Below are positions 14,618 through 23,501 of a stretch of 64,000 nucleotides of DNA, one piece after another. The position numbers were made by a program, and so were the translations under genes. Origin of the DNA: Rufibacter latericius (GTDB taxonomy: Bacteria; Bacteroidota; Bacteroidia; Cytophagales; Hymenobacteraceae); the NCBI RefSeq assembly GCF_003721515.1, contig NZ_RJJD01000010.1, positions 1 to 64,000 of the forward strand, in the 5' to 3' direction. The notes under the pieces were generated by a model that saw only the letters and a program-made list of their open reading frames with translations, was not told the DNA's origin and did no database searches. How positions within the stretch are numbered: position 1 is the stretch's first letter; every line of letters begins with the position of its first letter.

Positions 14618-17287
14618 TTAGAACTGAATTCGGTACCCTAAGTAGGGGTAGATGCCCAATTGGTAATACTTGGTTGCCCTGTTTTCCTCCAGGTCCCAGC
14701 CGTAATAAAGTTCGTTTTCGCGGTTAAGTAGGTTATCGGCGGCGGCATAGATCCAATGGGTGGTTTTTCTGGTATTCAATTGGTAAGACACCCTGATATC
14801 TGTTCTGAAATAATTCCTTAACCGCTGCTGGTAAGCGCTGTTTATATTATAGTAAATCTTATCAGTTTGTTCCTGAAGGGTTCTTACCTCGTCAATGGGA
14901 ATAATCCTTCTTCCGCCTGAATAATTGATTTTAAGGTCAAGCGATAGATGGTGCCGATTTTCGCTGTTCAAGGTAATTTCCTTCCCGACCAAAAGGTTGG
15001 AGATAAACCCAATGCTGAAGGCTGTTGGCCGTACTTTTCCATCACCGCCGGTAAACGATGATTTCAACAAAGAGAGATTGCCCAAGGCATAAAACCCGTT
15101 TTTTAGAAAGCGCTCTGCGGTAAATTCTAAACCGTAGTTTTTGCCCGTTCCCTTACTTACCACGCTATCTACGGTTACAAAGCTGTAATCGGTACCCAGG
15201 TTCAGCATGGAAAATGCTCCTTCTCCAGCGGTAAGGCTAACTGGTACTTTGTAGTGATATTGATAATACGTTTCGGCTTTGAAGCGCCAGTTCGAGGCAA
15301 AGGTGTGGTTGTACCCTAAAACTAACTGGCGGCTTCTGGTAAAGTCAAGTTGGTTATAGGGTTGGTTGAAAACAGGCTTTTCCTGCGAAAAGAAGCGGTA
15401 TTCGTAATACACCAGTGGTTGGGTCTGGCTGTGTAAACCGGCAGAAAGGTAGATCTTCTGGGCATCTGATAAATAATAATCAAAGGAAAGCCGGGGCTCC
15501 ACGGCAATTCGGCCGCCAATGGAAAACCGTTGGGTGTAGACTCCGGTCTGAATATCCAGGCGAGGGGTGATCGTGTATTTACTCAGTAGAAAGCCCTGCC
15601 AGAGAGAGGCCGAACCTTGGGCATCCAACGGAATCTCATAGACGTCTCTTTTATCTTGGTACATGATTTCCTGGTTGTTGTAGTACATCTTCTGCCAGGT
15701 GAGGCCGCTTTTGATCAACAACCGATGATGGGGTTTATGGGTGACATTAAACCGGGTGATGAGCTGTCTTTCGTAATTGCGCAAATAGTAAAACAACCGG
15801 GATGTCTTATTTCGGTACGTGGCGATACTGGTAGCCTCCACCTGGCTGCCCGAGGTAGAAACAATGAGTTCGGTGACCGTTTTTGGAATGTTGGAGTAGG
15901 TATGATGGACCCCGAAGGCATACATCTGATTATTCAGGGTGGGCTCCAGCCGATACCTCACTTTGCCCCAGGTAGTGGTGTCCTGATCCGTGTCATAGAT
16001 GGTGACACTGCTGCTGCCGGCGATTCCCCAGGCAGAAAATTTTCCGGCTTTGGGGGTAGGCAATACTACTTTGAAGGAGCCGTCCTGATAGCGGGGCAGA
16101 CCTTCGTATCCCATGCTCACCCCAATTTTCTCCATCGGCCGGAAAGTGAACAGACGCATGCTCCCCAGAAAAGAACCACCCCATTTCTTTACCATAGGAC
16201 CCTCCGTTACAACTTCCATTCCGTTCAGGCCCAATTGAATGGTGTTCTCCACCTTTTTGTTGTTCCCCTCCCGAAGCCGGACATCCATAACCGCCCCAAT
16301 TCGGTTGCCGTATTCCGCGGGGAAGGCTCCGGTCAGGAAATCAGAATTGGCTAGCAGGTTGTTGTTCAACATGCTAAAAGCACCGCCGGTGTTAGGAGTG
16401 AATGTGAAGTGATTGGGATTGGGAATTTCTATGCCCTCCAGTCGCCACAGAACGCCTAAAGGGGAGTTCCCGCGAACGATTAGGTCGTTCCGTTGGTCGG
16501 AGGCACTGGAAACACCGGCATAGTTGGCAGCCATTCGGCTGGGATCTTGTCTAGAACCGGCAAAGCGGTTGATTTCCTCTGCCCTAAGGGTGTGCACACT
16601 GGAGGAGATCAGAAGATTTTGGGGCAGACTTTTGTCTCGTTCGGCAATCACAACAACTTCGGCTTGCTGAATAAAACTCTCTTCCAGTTGTACCGGAACC
16701 ACGGTCTCCTTACCAGACACCACCATAATGTTGGGGATCTCCCCATCTTTGTACCCCAGGTACGTGACTTTAAGATAGTGACGTCCTATGGGAAGTTTTT
16801 CCAGGGTGAACGAACCATCTATGTTAGTACTTACTGCCCGTGCAGGGTCTACGGATAATAAATGAACGGTAGCTCCAATCAAGGGGGTTTTCAGGCCGGC
16901 ATCGGTCACGGTTCCGCGGAGGGTTTGGGTAAAGCTACTTAAAGTAGGATGGGTGCTTTTACCAGATTCCTCTTTGGTTTTTAAAACAATCTGTTCCCCA
17001 ATGATTTGGTAGGTAAGGTCAGCGCATCGGCATAAAACCTGCAAGGCTTTCTCCAGCGGAAGTGCCGTTGCGGAACAAGTGATAGGGGCCTGAAGGGGGA
17101 GTTGGCTATTGCTATAAGAAAAGTTTAGAGAGTACTTATTCTGTAAATCCTGTAAAACCTGTTCAAGTGGCTTGGCTTGGTATTGATAAGTTATTTGTAC
17201 AGAGGCCGGCAAACCTTGTGCATCTGATCTCTGGGGAGTGAGGATCAGGAAAAAGGCACAGAGTAAAAGGTATACATGTCTTTGCAA
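14618..17287 (-). CDS. TonB-dependent receptor with STN signalling domain
   Basis: About 889 residues, outer membrane. In order: signal peptide (to ~24), an STN domain for signalling to an anti-sigma factor (~30-105, YQAKPLEQVLQDLQNKYSLNFSYS), a CarboxypepD_reg-like domain (~122-205, LRGTVTDAGLKTPLIGATV), a plug (~225-330, SRMAANYAGVSSASDQRNDLIVRGNSPLGV) and a ~22-strand barrel. It should bind and import a ligand and signal through the FecR/ECF sigma pair encoded upstream on the same strand. The frame has no ATG near its start; it appears to begin at a TTG (17287). The ligand is unknown: the barrel is smaller than SusC and no SusD lies beside it. Confidence 0.85.
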   Translation of the reverse strand: MQRHVYLLLCAFFLILTPQRSDAQGLPASVQITYQYQAKPLEQVLQDLQNKYSLNFSYSNSQLPLQAPITCSATALPLEKALQVLCRCADLTYQIIGEQIVLKTKEESGKSTHPTLSSFTQTLRGTVTDAGLKTPLIGATVHLLSVDPARAVSTNIDGSFTLEKLPIGRHYLKVTYLGYKDGEIPNIMVVSGKETVVPVQLEESFIQQAEVVVIAERDKSLPQNLLISSSVHTLRAEEINRFAGSRQDPSRMAANYAGVSSASDQRNDLIVRGNSPLGVLWRLEGIEIPNPNHFTFTPNTGGAFSMLNNNLLANSDFLTGAFPAEYGNRIGAVMDVRLREGNNKKVENTIQLGLNGMEVVTEGPMVKKWGGSFLGSMRLFTFRPMEKIGVSMGYEGLPRYQDGSFKVVLPTPKAGKFSAWGIAGSSSVTIYDTDQDTTTWGKVRYRLEPTLNNQMYAFGVHHTYSNIPKTVTELIVSTSGSQVEATSIATYRNKTSRLFYYLRNYERQLITRFNVTHKPHHRLLIKSGLTWQKMYYNNQEIMYQDKRDVYEIPLDAQGSASLWQGFLLSKYTITPRLDIQTGVYTQRFSIGGRIAVEPRLSFDYYLSDAQKIYLSAGLHSQTQPLVYYEYRFFSQEKPVFNQPYNQLDFTRSRQLVLGYNHTFASNWRFKAETYYQYHYKVPVSLTAGEGAFSMLNLGTDYSFVTVDSVVSKGTGKNYGLEFTAERFLKNGFYALGNLSLLKSSFTGGDGKVRPTAFSIGFISNLLVGKEITLNSENRHHLSLDLKINYSGGRRIIPIDEVRTLQEQTDKIYYNINSAYQQRLRNYFRTDIRVSYQLNTRKTTHWIYAAADNLLNRENELYYGWDLEENRATKYYQLGIYPYLGYRIQF

Positions 17288-17468
17288 AACCTGAAATAAG
17301 CTGAAATTGACCTTGTGGGTACTGGATTTCCCTACACCGCTAATTTCTGTATTTCAGTAATCTTTACAAAATCGTACAATTAAAATATAGTAAAATTCCT
17401 AAATTTTAATCCTCCATGCCCTGATTCTCCTTGAAAATAGATAAGAGAAGATGGAAGGCCCTTTTCCA

Positions 17469-17505
17469 TTTTGCGGGTACTTTTAGAAAACAAAGGCTAA
17501 AACAG
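17469..17505. repeat. Dispersed intergenic palindrome, copy 5
   Basis: TTTTGCGGGTACTTTT, then AGAAAACAAAGGCTAAAACAG. One of two copies upstream of the TonB receptor gene. Confidence 0.5.
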
Positions 17506-17617
17506 AGTGGGAAGCCGAATTTAAGAAAAAAGTGTGCTTTTATTGGGAAAAATGCGGAGGAACTCCCCTTTAAGGTATAATAAAGGAAGGAACAAAAAAA
17601 TCCCCATAACGGAGGAG

Positions 17618-17654
17618 CTTTCAGGGTGATTTAAAGAAAACAGGCTTAAAATGG
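17618..17654. repeat. Dispersed intergenic palindrome, copy 6
   Basis: CTTTCAGGGTGATTTA, then AAGAAAACAGGCTTAAAATGG. The right half matches the family consensus closely; the left half is worn. Confidence 0.5.
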
Positions 17655-17736
17655 AGACTTTTGGTTTGAAGTGGGTGAAAGGTAATAACAACTAGGTTTG
17701 ATTTACCTGGATCACTCCTGAATAGATGTTAAAATG

Positions 17737-17774
17737 AAATCAGCTTACCCAATACCATTGGGTAAGCTGATTTT
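17737..17774 (-). terminator. Terminator overlapping the DUF2807 stop codon
   Basis: AAATCAGCTTACCCAAT and ATTGGGTAAGCTGATTT form a perfect 17-bp stem with a 3-base loop. It overlaps the end of the lipoprotein gene and should end the sigma/FecR/DUF2807 transcript. Confidence 0.8.
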
Positions 17775-18504
17775 AATTGTCATTGATAACTCTTCCGCTT
17801 CCGGTGAGAAGGGTTGAGACCAGGTTTGGAAAGCCACGGTAGTAAACGTTCCCGCTTCCTGAAACCGTCGCGTCAAAGACCTTGTCAACCCAGATCTGCT
17901 GGTACCCAGAACCCGAAGAGATAACCTTGGCCGTGTCTGAGTGTAGAAAATACCCTAACACCCTTCCAGAGCCACTTTGGTTTGTTTCCAGGTTCAAAAC
18001 AAAGCCCTCTAGATCTATGTCGCCCGAGCCGGAGTTCCGCACCTTTATATGGTCAGCACTCCCGATGTACCTAATGGCCCCGGAACCCTCCAGATTCAGT
18101 TGAAGTGGCTTGGGAGAGGGAACCGTTTGGATCCGGATTATGCCCGAACCTTTCAGCGAAGCATATTCCAGTTCAGGCATGCTGATGTAGACATTTGTTT
18201 CGTCATCGGCGTATTCAATACAGGAGCCAGAGGAGATGACCAAAGTGCCACCTTCCACTTTAGTGGAAATCTCGGGCAGAACATTGGAGAAACTTTCTAC
18301 CTTAACTTCTACTCTTGGTCCTGCGGTAACATAAACATTACCGCCAATGCGCATGTCAACTCCTTTGAAAGCGGCTACATCTCTTCGTTCTGATTTTGAA
18401 GGTCCTGATCCTGTTATACAAGGCCCATCGCCCAGAATGTCACAGGAGGAGAACCAACCAAAAGTACAGAACAGGAAAAAAAGGAAACGTACTCTGAAAA
18501 GCAT
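17773..18504 (-). CDS. DUF2807 (GIN-domain) putative lipoprotein
   Basis: About 243 residues. A signal peptide with a lipobox-like FSSC (Cys21) points to a lipid-anchored periplasmic or surface protein. The body is a repetitive right-handed beta structure typical of DUF2807/adhesin head GIN proteins: repeated units with SGSG turns (LKGSGII, LEGSGAI, NSGSGDI, QSGSGRV, SSGSGYQ, VSGSGNV, LTGSGRV). I chose the ATG at 18504 (MLFRVRF...), giving a 31-base gap after fecR, over an overlapping start at 18555. The role of these proteins is not established. Its place behind sigma and anti-sigma suggests co-expression with the receptor system. Confidence 0.8.
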   Translation of the reverse strand: MLFRVRFLFFLFCTFGWFSSCDILGDGPCITGSGPSKSERRDVAAFKGVDMRIGGNVYVTAGPRVEVKVESFSNVLPEISTKVEGGTLVISSGSCIEYADDETNVYISMPELEYASLKGSGIIRIQTVPSPKPLQLNLEGSGAIRYIGSADHIKVRNSGSGDIDLEGFVLNLETNQSGSGRVLGYFLHSDTAKVISSGSGYQQIWVDKVFDATVSGSGNVYYRGFPNLVSTLLTGSGRVINDN

Positions 18505-18535
18505 ACCGGTTGAGAAAAGACCTTTGCAGGAAGAA

Positions 18536-19615
18536 TCAACGGCAACCTGCGCCATCTAAGGTATAAGTTCCTTTCTCAGATCGGCTGATCTTCACATCAG
18601 TAGAAGCTTCCAGTACTGACAGGATTTCTTTCAGGTCAGGGTTTTCAAAAGTTCCTGTAAATGTGCAAGCCTGTAGGTTCTGGTTTGGCACTTCCACCGA
18701 AACATTGAAATATTCCTCCAACTGATCTGCCACTGCTTTTAAGGAGGTATTGTTGAACTCCAGAGACCGCCAGGTAGCGGGGGTAGCCTTCTCTGTTTCT
18801 TTCCGGTCAAGCTGGCCATTGGCAGAGAGGAAACCGGTGAAACCAGGGGTAAGCAGTACTTTCTTTTCGCTTTTCAGGGAAGAAAGGGCTACTTTACCGG
18901 TAACAACCGCTACTGAAACCTCAGATTCTGCTTTGAGGGCTTTCACGTTGAAAGAAGTCCCTAATACCCGGGTTTCGGCGTTTCCGCTTTTTACAATGAA
19001 CGGTTTCTCAGGATTCTTACGCACCTCGAAGAAGCCTTCGCCTACCAGTTCTACCTTGCGCTCTTTCCCCTTAAAAGCGGTTTGATACCGTAGGGTGGAG
19101 TTCTCATTCAAGGTGACCTTGCTGCTGTCTGGCAGATAAATCAATTGTCTTTCTCCGGCGGCGGTGGCTACCTGAGCCCAGGCATTAGGAGAGGAGTTGT
19201 TAAACTGCAAATACCCTATCCAAGCCAAACCAACTGCCAATACAAAGGCTGCGGCATACTTGTACAGGGTATTCCAAGGGAAAAGCTGTCTTTCAATCGC
19301 CTCACCCGCAGGCGCCTCGTACGACGGAGACTCGTCGGGGATGAGGGGAATGATTTTGGTTTCAGGGGTGAATTCTGCTTTGGCGCAGAATTTAGTCCAG
19401 GCAGCGTCAGCATTGGGCTGGAAGGTGAGATTCTGTTCTGAACCAACTTCGTCCCAGACTTCCAGGGCTTCGGTCCATTGTTGCGTGTGGGCTTCGTCTT
19501 CGTTCAACCAGGCAGAAAATTCCAGTTGTTCCTGGTCAGACAATTCCCCCCGCAACGCTTTTGCCATCAAGACCCATTCCGGGTTCTCGTGGTTGTCAAG
19601 TTTTGTTTGTGTCAT
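18536..19615 (-). CDS. FecR-family anti-sigma factor
   Basis: A 359-residue inner-membrane regulator. The N-terminal cytoplasmic part (~1-60, WVLMAKALRGELSDQEQLEFSAWL) should bind the sigma factor. A single membrane helix lies at ~117-137 (YKYAAAFVLAVGLAWIGYL). The periplasmic FecR domain (~145-245, RQLIYLPDSSKVTLNENSTLRY...GEGFFEVRKNPEKPFIVKSG) precedes a C-terminal DUF4974 domain (~285-355) that matches the STN domain of the receptor. It transmits the receptor's ligand signal to the ECF sigma encoded 98 bases upstream. Confidence 0.92.
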   Translation of the reverse strand: MTQTKLDNHENPEWVLMAKALRGELSDQEQLEFSAWLNEDEAHTQQWTEALEVWDEVGSEQNLTFQPNADAAWTKFCAKAEFTPETKIIPLIPDESPSYEAPAGEAIERQLFPWNTLYKYAAAFVLAVGLAWIGYLQFNNSSPNAWAQVATAAGERQLIYLPDSSKVTLNENSTLRYQTAFKGKERKVELVGEGFFEVRKNPEKPFIVKSGNAETRVLGTSFNVKALKAESEVSVAVVTGKVALSSLKSEKKVLLTPGFTGFLSANGQLDRKETEKATPATWRSLEFNNTSLKAVADQLEEYFNVSVEVPNQNLQACTFTGTFENPDLKEILSVLEASTDVKISRSEKGTYTLDGAGCR

Positions 19616-19713
19616 GGTAGTGTTAGTGTCGTGGTGTCTATATGACAGATAAAGGAAGGTTAACCCCTATGTCCACGATAATAATTCTTTGGCTACTGCA
19701 ATGATTTTACTGG

Positions 19714-20298
19714 CTACGCTATGGCAGCTAATAATGAAGAGGTTATCAGAAGAAACAACAAATGCTCACGTAGGATACGAAGGGCCTTTCCCATTTGGTT
19801 TTCCACGGTTTTAGGGGAAAGCTGCAGCGTTTCGGCTATTTCCTTGTAAGTCAATTCCTCAAAACGGCTCATCTCGAAGATAAGTCGGCACTGGGGCGGT
19901 AACTCATTAAGAGCCTGCTGAATGCGGCCCTCCATCTCTGTTCCCTCCAACTGCTCCATGGTGGTGTTGGCCGATACAGAAGATTCATAAGGAGTGGTGT
20001 CCTCGGCCAGAACCAGGCGTTTTTGTTTCTCAATGTAGTTGAGGGCCTGGTTGGTGACAGATCTTACCAGATACGCTTTGTAGGAAGTGCTTACCTCCAG
20101 TACCTCACGGTTCTGCCAGATCTTACAGAAGACCTCTTGCACTAAGTCTTCGGCGGCCTCGGTGTCTTTGGTGAAGCGCACGGCAGTTCGGCACAGCAGC
20201 ACGTAGTACTGCTTGAACAGCGTCTCCATGAAAAGCGCCTCGTTGGTTTTGAGCAGGACGTGCAACTCCTGGTCTTGGGTAAGTAGAGGTGTACCCAT
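19714..20298 (-). CDS. ECF RNA polymerase sigma-70 factor
   Basis: About 194 residues. The region 2 pattern is FKQYYVLLCRTAVRFTKDTEAAEDLVQEVFCKIW and region 4 is ALNELPPQCRLIFEMSRFEELTYKEIAETLQLSPKTVENQMGKALRILREHL. It directs RNA polymerase to the receptor regulon when released by the FecR protein encoded next. I chose the ATG at 20298 (MGTPLLTQD), because a perfect -7 box (TATCTTTG) lies about 22 bases upstream of it and inside the longer frame that would start at 20391. The C-terminal end is oddly hydrophobic (LLFLLITSSLLAAIA). Confidence 0.92.
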   Translation of the reverse strand: MGTPLLTQDQELHVLLKTNEALFMETLFKQYYVLLCRTAVRFTKDTEAAEDLVQEVFCKIWQNREVLEVSTSYKAYLVRSVTNQALNYIEKQKRLVLAEDTTPYESSVSANTTMEQLEGTEMEGRIQQALNELPPQCRLIFEMSRFEELTYKEIAETLQLSPKTVENQMGKALRILREHLLFLLITSSLLAAIA

Positions 20299-20320
20299 CT
20301 TAGTATGTTTAAGTGTACTG

Positions 20321-20328
20321 CAAAGATA
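20321..20328 (-). promoter_or_regulatory. Bacteroidota -7 promoter box of ECF sigma gene
   Basis: On the minus strand this reads TATCTTTG, a perfect TAnnTTTG match, 22 bases upstream of the chosen start codon. No clear -33 TTTG was seen. Confidence 0.5.
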
Positions 20329-20447
20329 AAAGAACCTGCGTGGCATCCTATATTTTCCTTCTAAAATCAAAGAAGAAGGTGGGTAAATCAAAGTATTTTA
20401 GGTAACTAGAACTCTAAAATGCTTATGGGTAAAGCCGCCCTGCTTCT

Positions 20448-21761
20448 ATGAAACAAAACCCTGTGAAAAATGACCCTAAAGTCCTGAGAGCCTGGTGCTT
20501 TTATGATTGGGCCAATTCTGTGTATTCGCTGGTGATTACCACTGCCATTTTCCCCATCTACTATGTAGCCCTCACTAAGGGAAATCAGGGAGATCTAGTC
20601 AATTTCTTTGGACTGGAGATCTCCGCTTCGGTACTTTACAGCTATACCTTAACAGGGGCTTTCCTAACCATTGCCTTCCTAAGCCCCCTTTTAACCGCCA
20701 TTGCCGATTACGGCGGAAATAAGAAGAACTTCATGCGCTTTTTCTGCTACATGGGCTCCATAGCCTGTATGTGCCTTTTCTTCTTTACCAAAGAAACCTT
20801 TTCAATCTCTGTGCTGCTGTTTATGATTGCCGCCATTGGATTCAGCGGAAGCATTGTGTTCTACAATTCCTACCTGCCCGAAATAGCCACTGAAGAGAAC
20901 TTCGACAAACTAAGTGCCCGCGGCTTTTCCCTGGGGTACATTGGGAGTATGATTTTGCTGATTTTGTCCCTGGCTTTGGTGCTTTTCCCAAGCGCGGTAG
21001 GCATTGAGGACGATGCCTTACCGGCCCGAATCTCTTTTCTTTTCACCGGATTGTGGTGGTTCGGCTTTGCGCAGTATTCGTTTGCTTATCTGCCTAATAA
21101 CCGAAGTCCCAAGGCAAAGGAGGGTGGATACCTTCTCAACGGTTTTCGGGAACTTGGCAAGGTAGTTTCCCTGCTCAAAGGGTTGCCGCTGCTCAAACGT
21201 TTCCTGTTGGCCTTCTTTTTCTATAACATGGGCGTGCAGACGGTGATGTACGTGGCCTCGCTCTTCGGTTCCAAGGAATTGAACCTACCCGATACGGCGC
21301 TGATTACGGTGCTTCTCATCATCCAGGCCGTAGCCATTGGGGGAGCTCATTTCTTTGCCTGGCTTTCTGGCAGGGTGGGGAATACCATGGCGTTGATGTG
21401 GGCGGTTATTGTGTGGGTAGGTATTACCATCGGGGCTTATTTCGTGACCACCGGAAATCAGTATTACGTGCTGGCCTTTGTGGTAGGAGCCGTAATGGGA
21501 GGGGTGCAGTCGCTCTCCAGGTCAACTTACAGCAAACTGCTCCCTGAAACCCAGGACAATGCCTCGTTCTTCAGTTTCTACGATATCTGCGATAAAGTAG
21601 GCCTTGCCCTTGGCACGCTTTCCTTTGGTATAACCGAGCAGATTTTCGGGTCCATGCGCAACAGCATTCTCACCCTTCTGGTCTTTTTCGTGATAGGACT
21701 GTTCATTCTGTTTTCCATCAGAACCAGGAAATTGGCTCCGGTGGCAGTCCCGGCTGTATAA
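20448..21761 (+). CDS. UMF1-family MFS transporter (Atg22-like)
   Basis: A 437-residue inner-membrane protein with about 12 helices. The start VLRAWCFYDWANSVYSLVITTAIFPIYY is the UMF1/Atg22-like signature, and the motif GAVMGGVQSLSRSTYSKLLPE in the C-terminal half is also typical. Yeast Atg22 exports amino acids from the vacuole; bacterial members are uncharacterised, so the substrate is unknown. It is monocistronic, divergent from the sigma gene and closed by a strong terminator. Confidence 0.88.
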   Translation: MKQNPVKNDPKVLRAWCFYDWANSVYSLVITTAIFPIYYVALTKGNQGDLVNFFGLEISASVLYSYTLTGAFLTIAFLSPLLTAIADYGGNKKNFMRFFCYMGSIACMCLFFFTKETFSISVLLFMIAAIGFSGSIVFYNSYLPEIATEENFDKLSARGFSLGYIGSMILLILSLALVLFPSAVGIEDDALPARISFLFTGLWWFGFAQYSFAYLPNNRSPKAKEGGYLLNGFRELGKVVSLLKGLPLLKRFLLAFFFYNMGVQTVMYVASLFGSKELNLPDTALITVLLIIQAVAIGGAHFFAWLSGRVGNTMALMWAVIVWVGITIGAYFVTTGNQYYVLAFVVGAVMGGVQSLSRSTYSKLLPETQDNASFFSFYDICDKVGLALGTLSFGITEQIFGSMRNSILTLLVFFVIGLFILFSIRTRKLAPVAVPAV

Positions 21762-21774
21762 ATGAACTTGACTT

Positions 21775-21816
21775 AAAACAGAAAGGGCATCCACCACCGG
21801 ATGCCCTTTCTGTTTT
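21775..21816. terminator. Bidirectional terminator
   Basis: AAAACAGAAAGGGCATCC and GGATGCCCTTTCTGTTTT form an 18-bp perfect stem with a 6-base loop, with A and T tracts on either side. It lies between the convergent UMF1 and amidohydrolase genes. Confidence 0.9.
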
Positions 21817-21848
21817 AAGGTTGTTTTCAGAAAAACGAGGCGAAAACC
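21812..21848. repeat. Dispersed intergenic palindrome, copy 7
   Basis: GTTTTAAGGTTGTTTT, then CAGAAAAACGAGGCGAAAACC. It overlaps the tail of the terminator at 21775-21816 and abuts the amidohydrolase stop codon. Confidence 0.55.
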
Positions 21849-23501
21849 CTATTTCTGGCCGTATACTTTTTCGCCGTTCAGGTACGTACTGATGACCTTC
21901 ACGCCTCTGATGGCTTCGGGTTTAATGGTCATGATGTCTTGGTCCAGGATCACGAAATCGGCAACCTTTCCCACTTCAATACTGCCTTTCTGCTTTTCCT
22001 CGAAGTTGGCGTAAGCTGCCCAGATGGTAGTGCCCTTTAAAGCCTCTTCTCGGGTTAAAGCGTTTTCCATCTGGAATCCTTCAGCAGGGTAATTCTCAGC
22101 ATCTTGTCTGGCGATAGCCGAGTGAAACCCAAACAACGGATTGATGTGCTCCACCGGGAAATCTGAGCCCAGCGGAAGGATATTATTCTGCTGCAATAAG
22201 GCTTTAAAAGCGTAGGCATGTTTCACCCGGTCCAGGCCTAAACGTTCGCTGGCCCAGTACATGTCTGAGGTGGCGTGCGTGGGCTGAACCGAAGGTAAAA
22301 TGCTGTACTTGCCAAAAAGCGGAACATCTTCGGGGTTCACTACTTGGGCATGCTCTACGCGCCAGCGGCGGTTGTTCTTGCCCTTTAGCAGATTGCCGTA
22401 GATCTGCAGAATCACGCGGTTGGCAGAATCACCAATGGCGTGGGTGTTCATCTGAAAGTTGTGCTGGTAAAGCTCGGCAGCCAGGTCTTTGTACTCCTGC
22501 ACTGTCTCCAATAGGAACCCGGTCTCATTTGGCCGGTCAGAATACGGGTGCAGCAGGCAGGCACCTCTTGAACCCAGGGCGCCATCGCCGTACACTTTAA
22601 ACGACCTTACGTTCAGCCGATCAGAGGTATATGGTCCGTTTTTGAAGTAATGGGTCTTGTTCTCGGGAGTAGGGCTAAGCATGGCGTAAACCCTGACCCG
22701 CAGTTCTCCGGCTTTCTGAAGGGAATCCATCAGGTCAACCGCATCTTTTGGTAAACCAGCATCCACTACAGTTGTGATTCCCACTTGGAAAAGGTTTTGC
22801 TCGGCTTCCTTCAAGACCTCTGTCAATTCCTTTACCGAAGGCATTGGGATTTTCTCTGAAGCCAGATCACCGGCGTTGTCAACCAGAATACCAGTCAATT
22901 TCCCGTTTTTGACTTCCACACGGCCACCGTTCACCTGGGTTTGCGGTGTGATGCCAGCCAAATCAAGGGCCTTTTGGTTCGCCAGAAAGGCATGGCCATC
23001 TACCCGTTGAATCATTACCGGAATGTCTGGGAACAATTGGTCCAGGGTGTCTTTGGTAGGGAATTGCTTTACCTTCCAGTCGTTCTGGTCCCAACCACGG
23101 CCCGTGAGCCAAGCCGCATCCGGATACTCCTGGCGTTGTTTCTGAAGCCGCTGAATTACCTCTGCGAAAGAGGTGGTGCCCACCAGGTCAGCCTCCCGCT
23201 GGTTCATGGCGTAGCGATAAAAGTGGGCATGGGCATCAATTAAGCCAGGGTACACGGATTTCCCCTGGGCATCTACCTCCTGAGTGGCTTTGTATTTCTG
23301 CCGAAGGCCCTCAGAGGTGCCTACCTCTACTATTTTACCGTCTTTTACTGCAAACGCCTGGGTTTTGTCAAATTCTTGGTTTACCGTGTAAACGGTGGCG
23401 TTGTACACCAACAGATCAGCTTTCTGGCTCTGACTGCAGGAAGAAAGGAGGGAAAGCCCCAGCAAGCCGGACAATCCCAGGTGACTCCATTTTTTAGTCA
23501 T
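21849..23501 (-). CDS. YtcJ/NfdA-like amidohydrolase, lipoprotein
   Basis: A 550-residue metal-dependent amidohydrolase of the YtcJ/NfdA type. The signal peptide ends in a lipobox (LLSSC, Cys22), so the enzyme is probably lipid-anchored outside the cytoplasm. The metal-binding HxH is in LIDAHAHFYRY (~91); further ligands are in QMNTHAIGDSANR, RVEHAQVV and LPLGSDFPVEHINPL. It likely hydrolyses an amide or N-formyl compound; the true substrate is unknown. Its start overlaps the end of the AMP nucleosidase gene by 8 bases, so the two are co-transcribed. Confidence 0.88.
   Translation of the reverse strand: MTKKWSHLGLSGLLGLSLLSSCSQSQKADLLVYNATVYTVNQEFDKTQAFAVKDGKIVEVGTSEGLRQKYKATQEVDAQGKSVYPGLIDAHAHFYRYAMNQREADLVGTTSFAEVIQRLQKQRQEYPDAAWLTGRGWDQNDWKVKQFPTKDTLDQLFPDIPVMIQRVDGHAFLANQKALDLAGITPQTQVNGGRVEVKNGKLTGILVDNAGDLASEKIPMPSVKELTEVLKEAEQNLFQVGITTVVDAGLPKDAVDLMDSLQKAGELRVRVYAMLSPTPENKTHYFKNGPYTSDRLNVRSFKVYGDGALGSRGACLLHPYSDRPNETGFLLETVQEYKDLAAELYQHNFQMNTHAIGDSANRVILQIYGNLLKGKNNRRWRVEHAQVVNPEDVPLFGKYSILPSVQPTHATSDMYWASERLGLDRVKHAYAFKALLQQNNILPLGSDFPVEHINPLFGFHSAIARQDAENYPAEGFQMENALTREEALKGTTIWAAYANFEEKQKGSIEVGKVADFVILDQDIMTIKPEAIRGVKVISTYLNGEKVYGQK

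Larger units (their letters stand above)
17288..17772. other. Intergenic region between DUF2807 and TonB genes
   Basis: No gene seen. It holds two copies of the dispersed palindrome (17469-17505 and 17618-17654) and ends with the terminator at 17737-17774. That terminator separates the sigma/FecR/DUF2807 unit from the receptor, so the receptor probably has its own promoter in this stretch. Confidence 0.6.

Noticed and set aside
15617-16354. 245-codon plus-strand frame inside the TonB receptor gene
   Set aside because: It lies wholly antisense to a well-supported beta-barrel coding sequence and its product has no recognisable domain.
14618-17287. SusC of a polysaccharide utilisation locus
   Set aside because: No SusD gene or glycoside hydrolases are adjacent, and the receptor has an STN domain with sigma/anti-sigma partners, pointing to a signalling TonB receptor instead.
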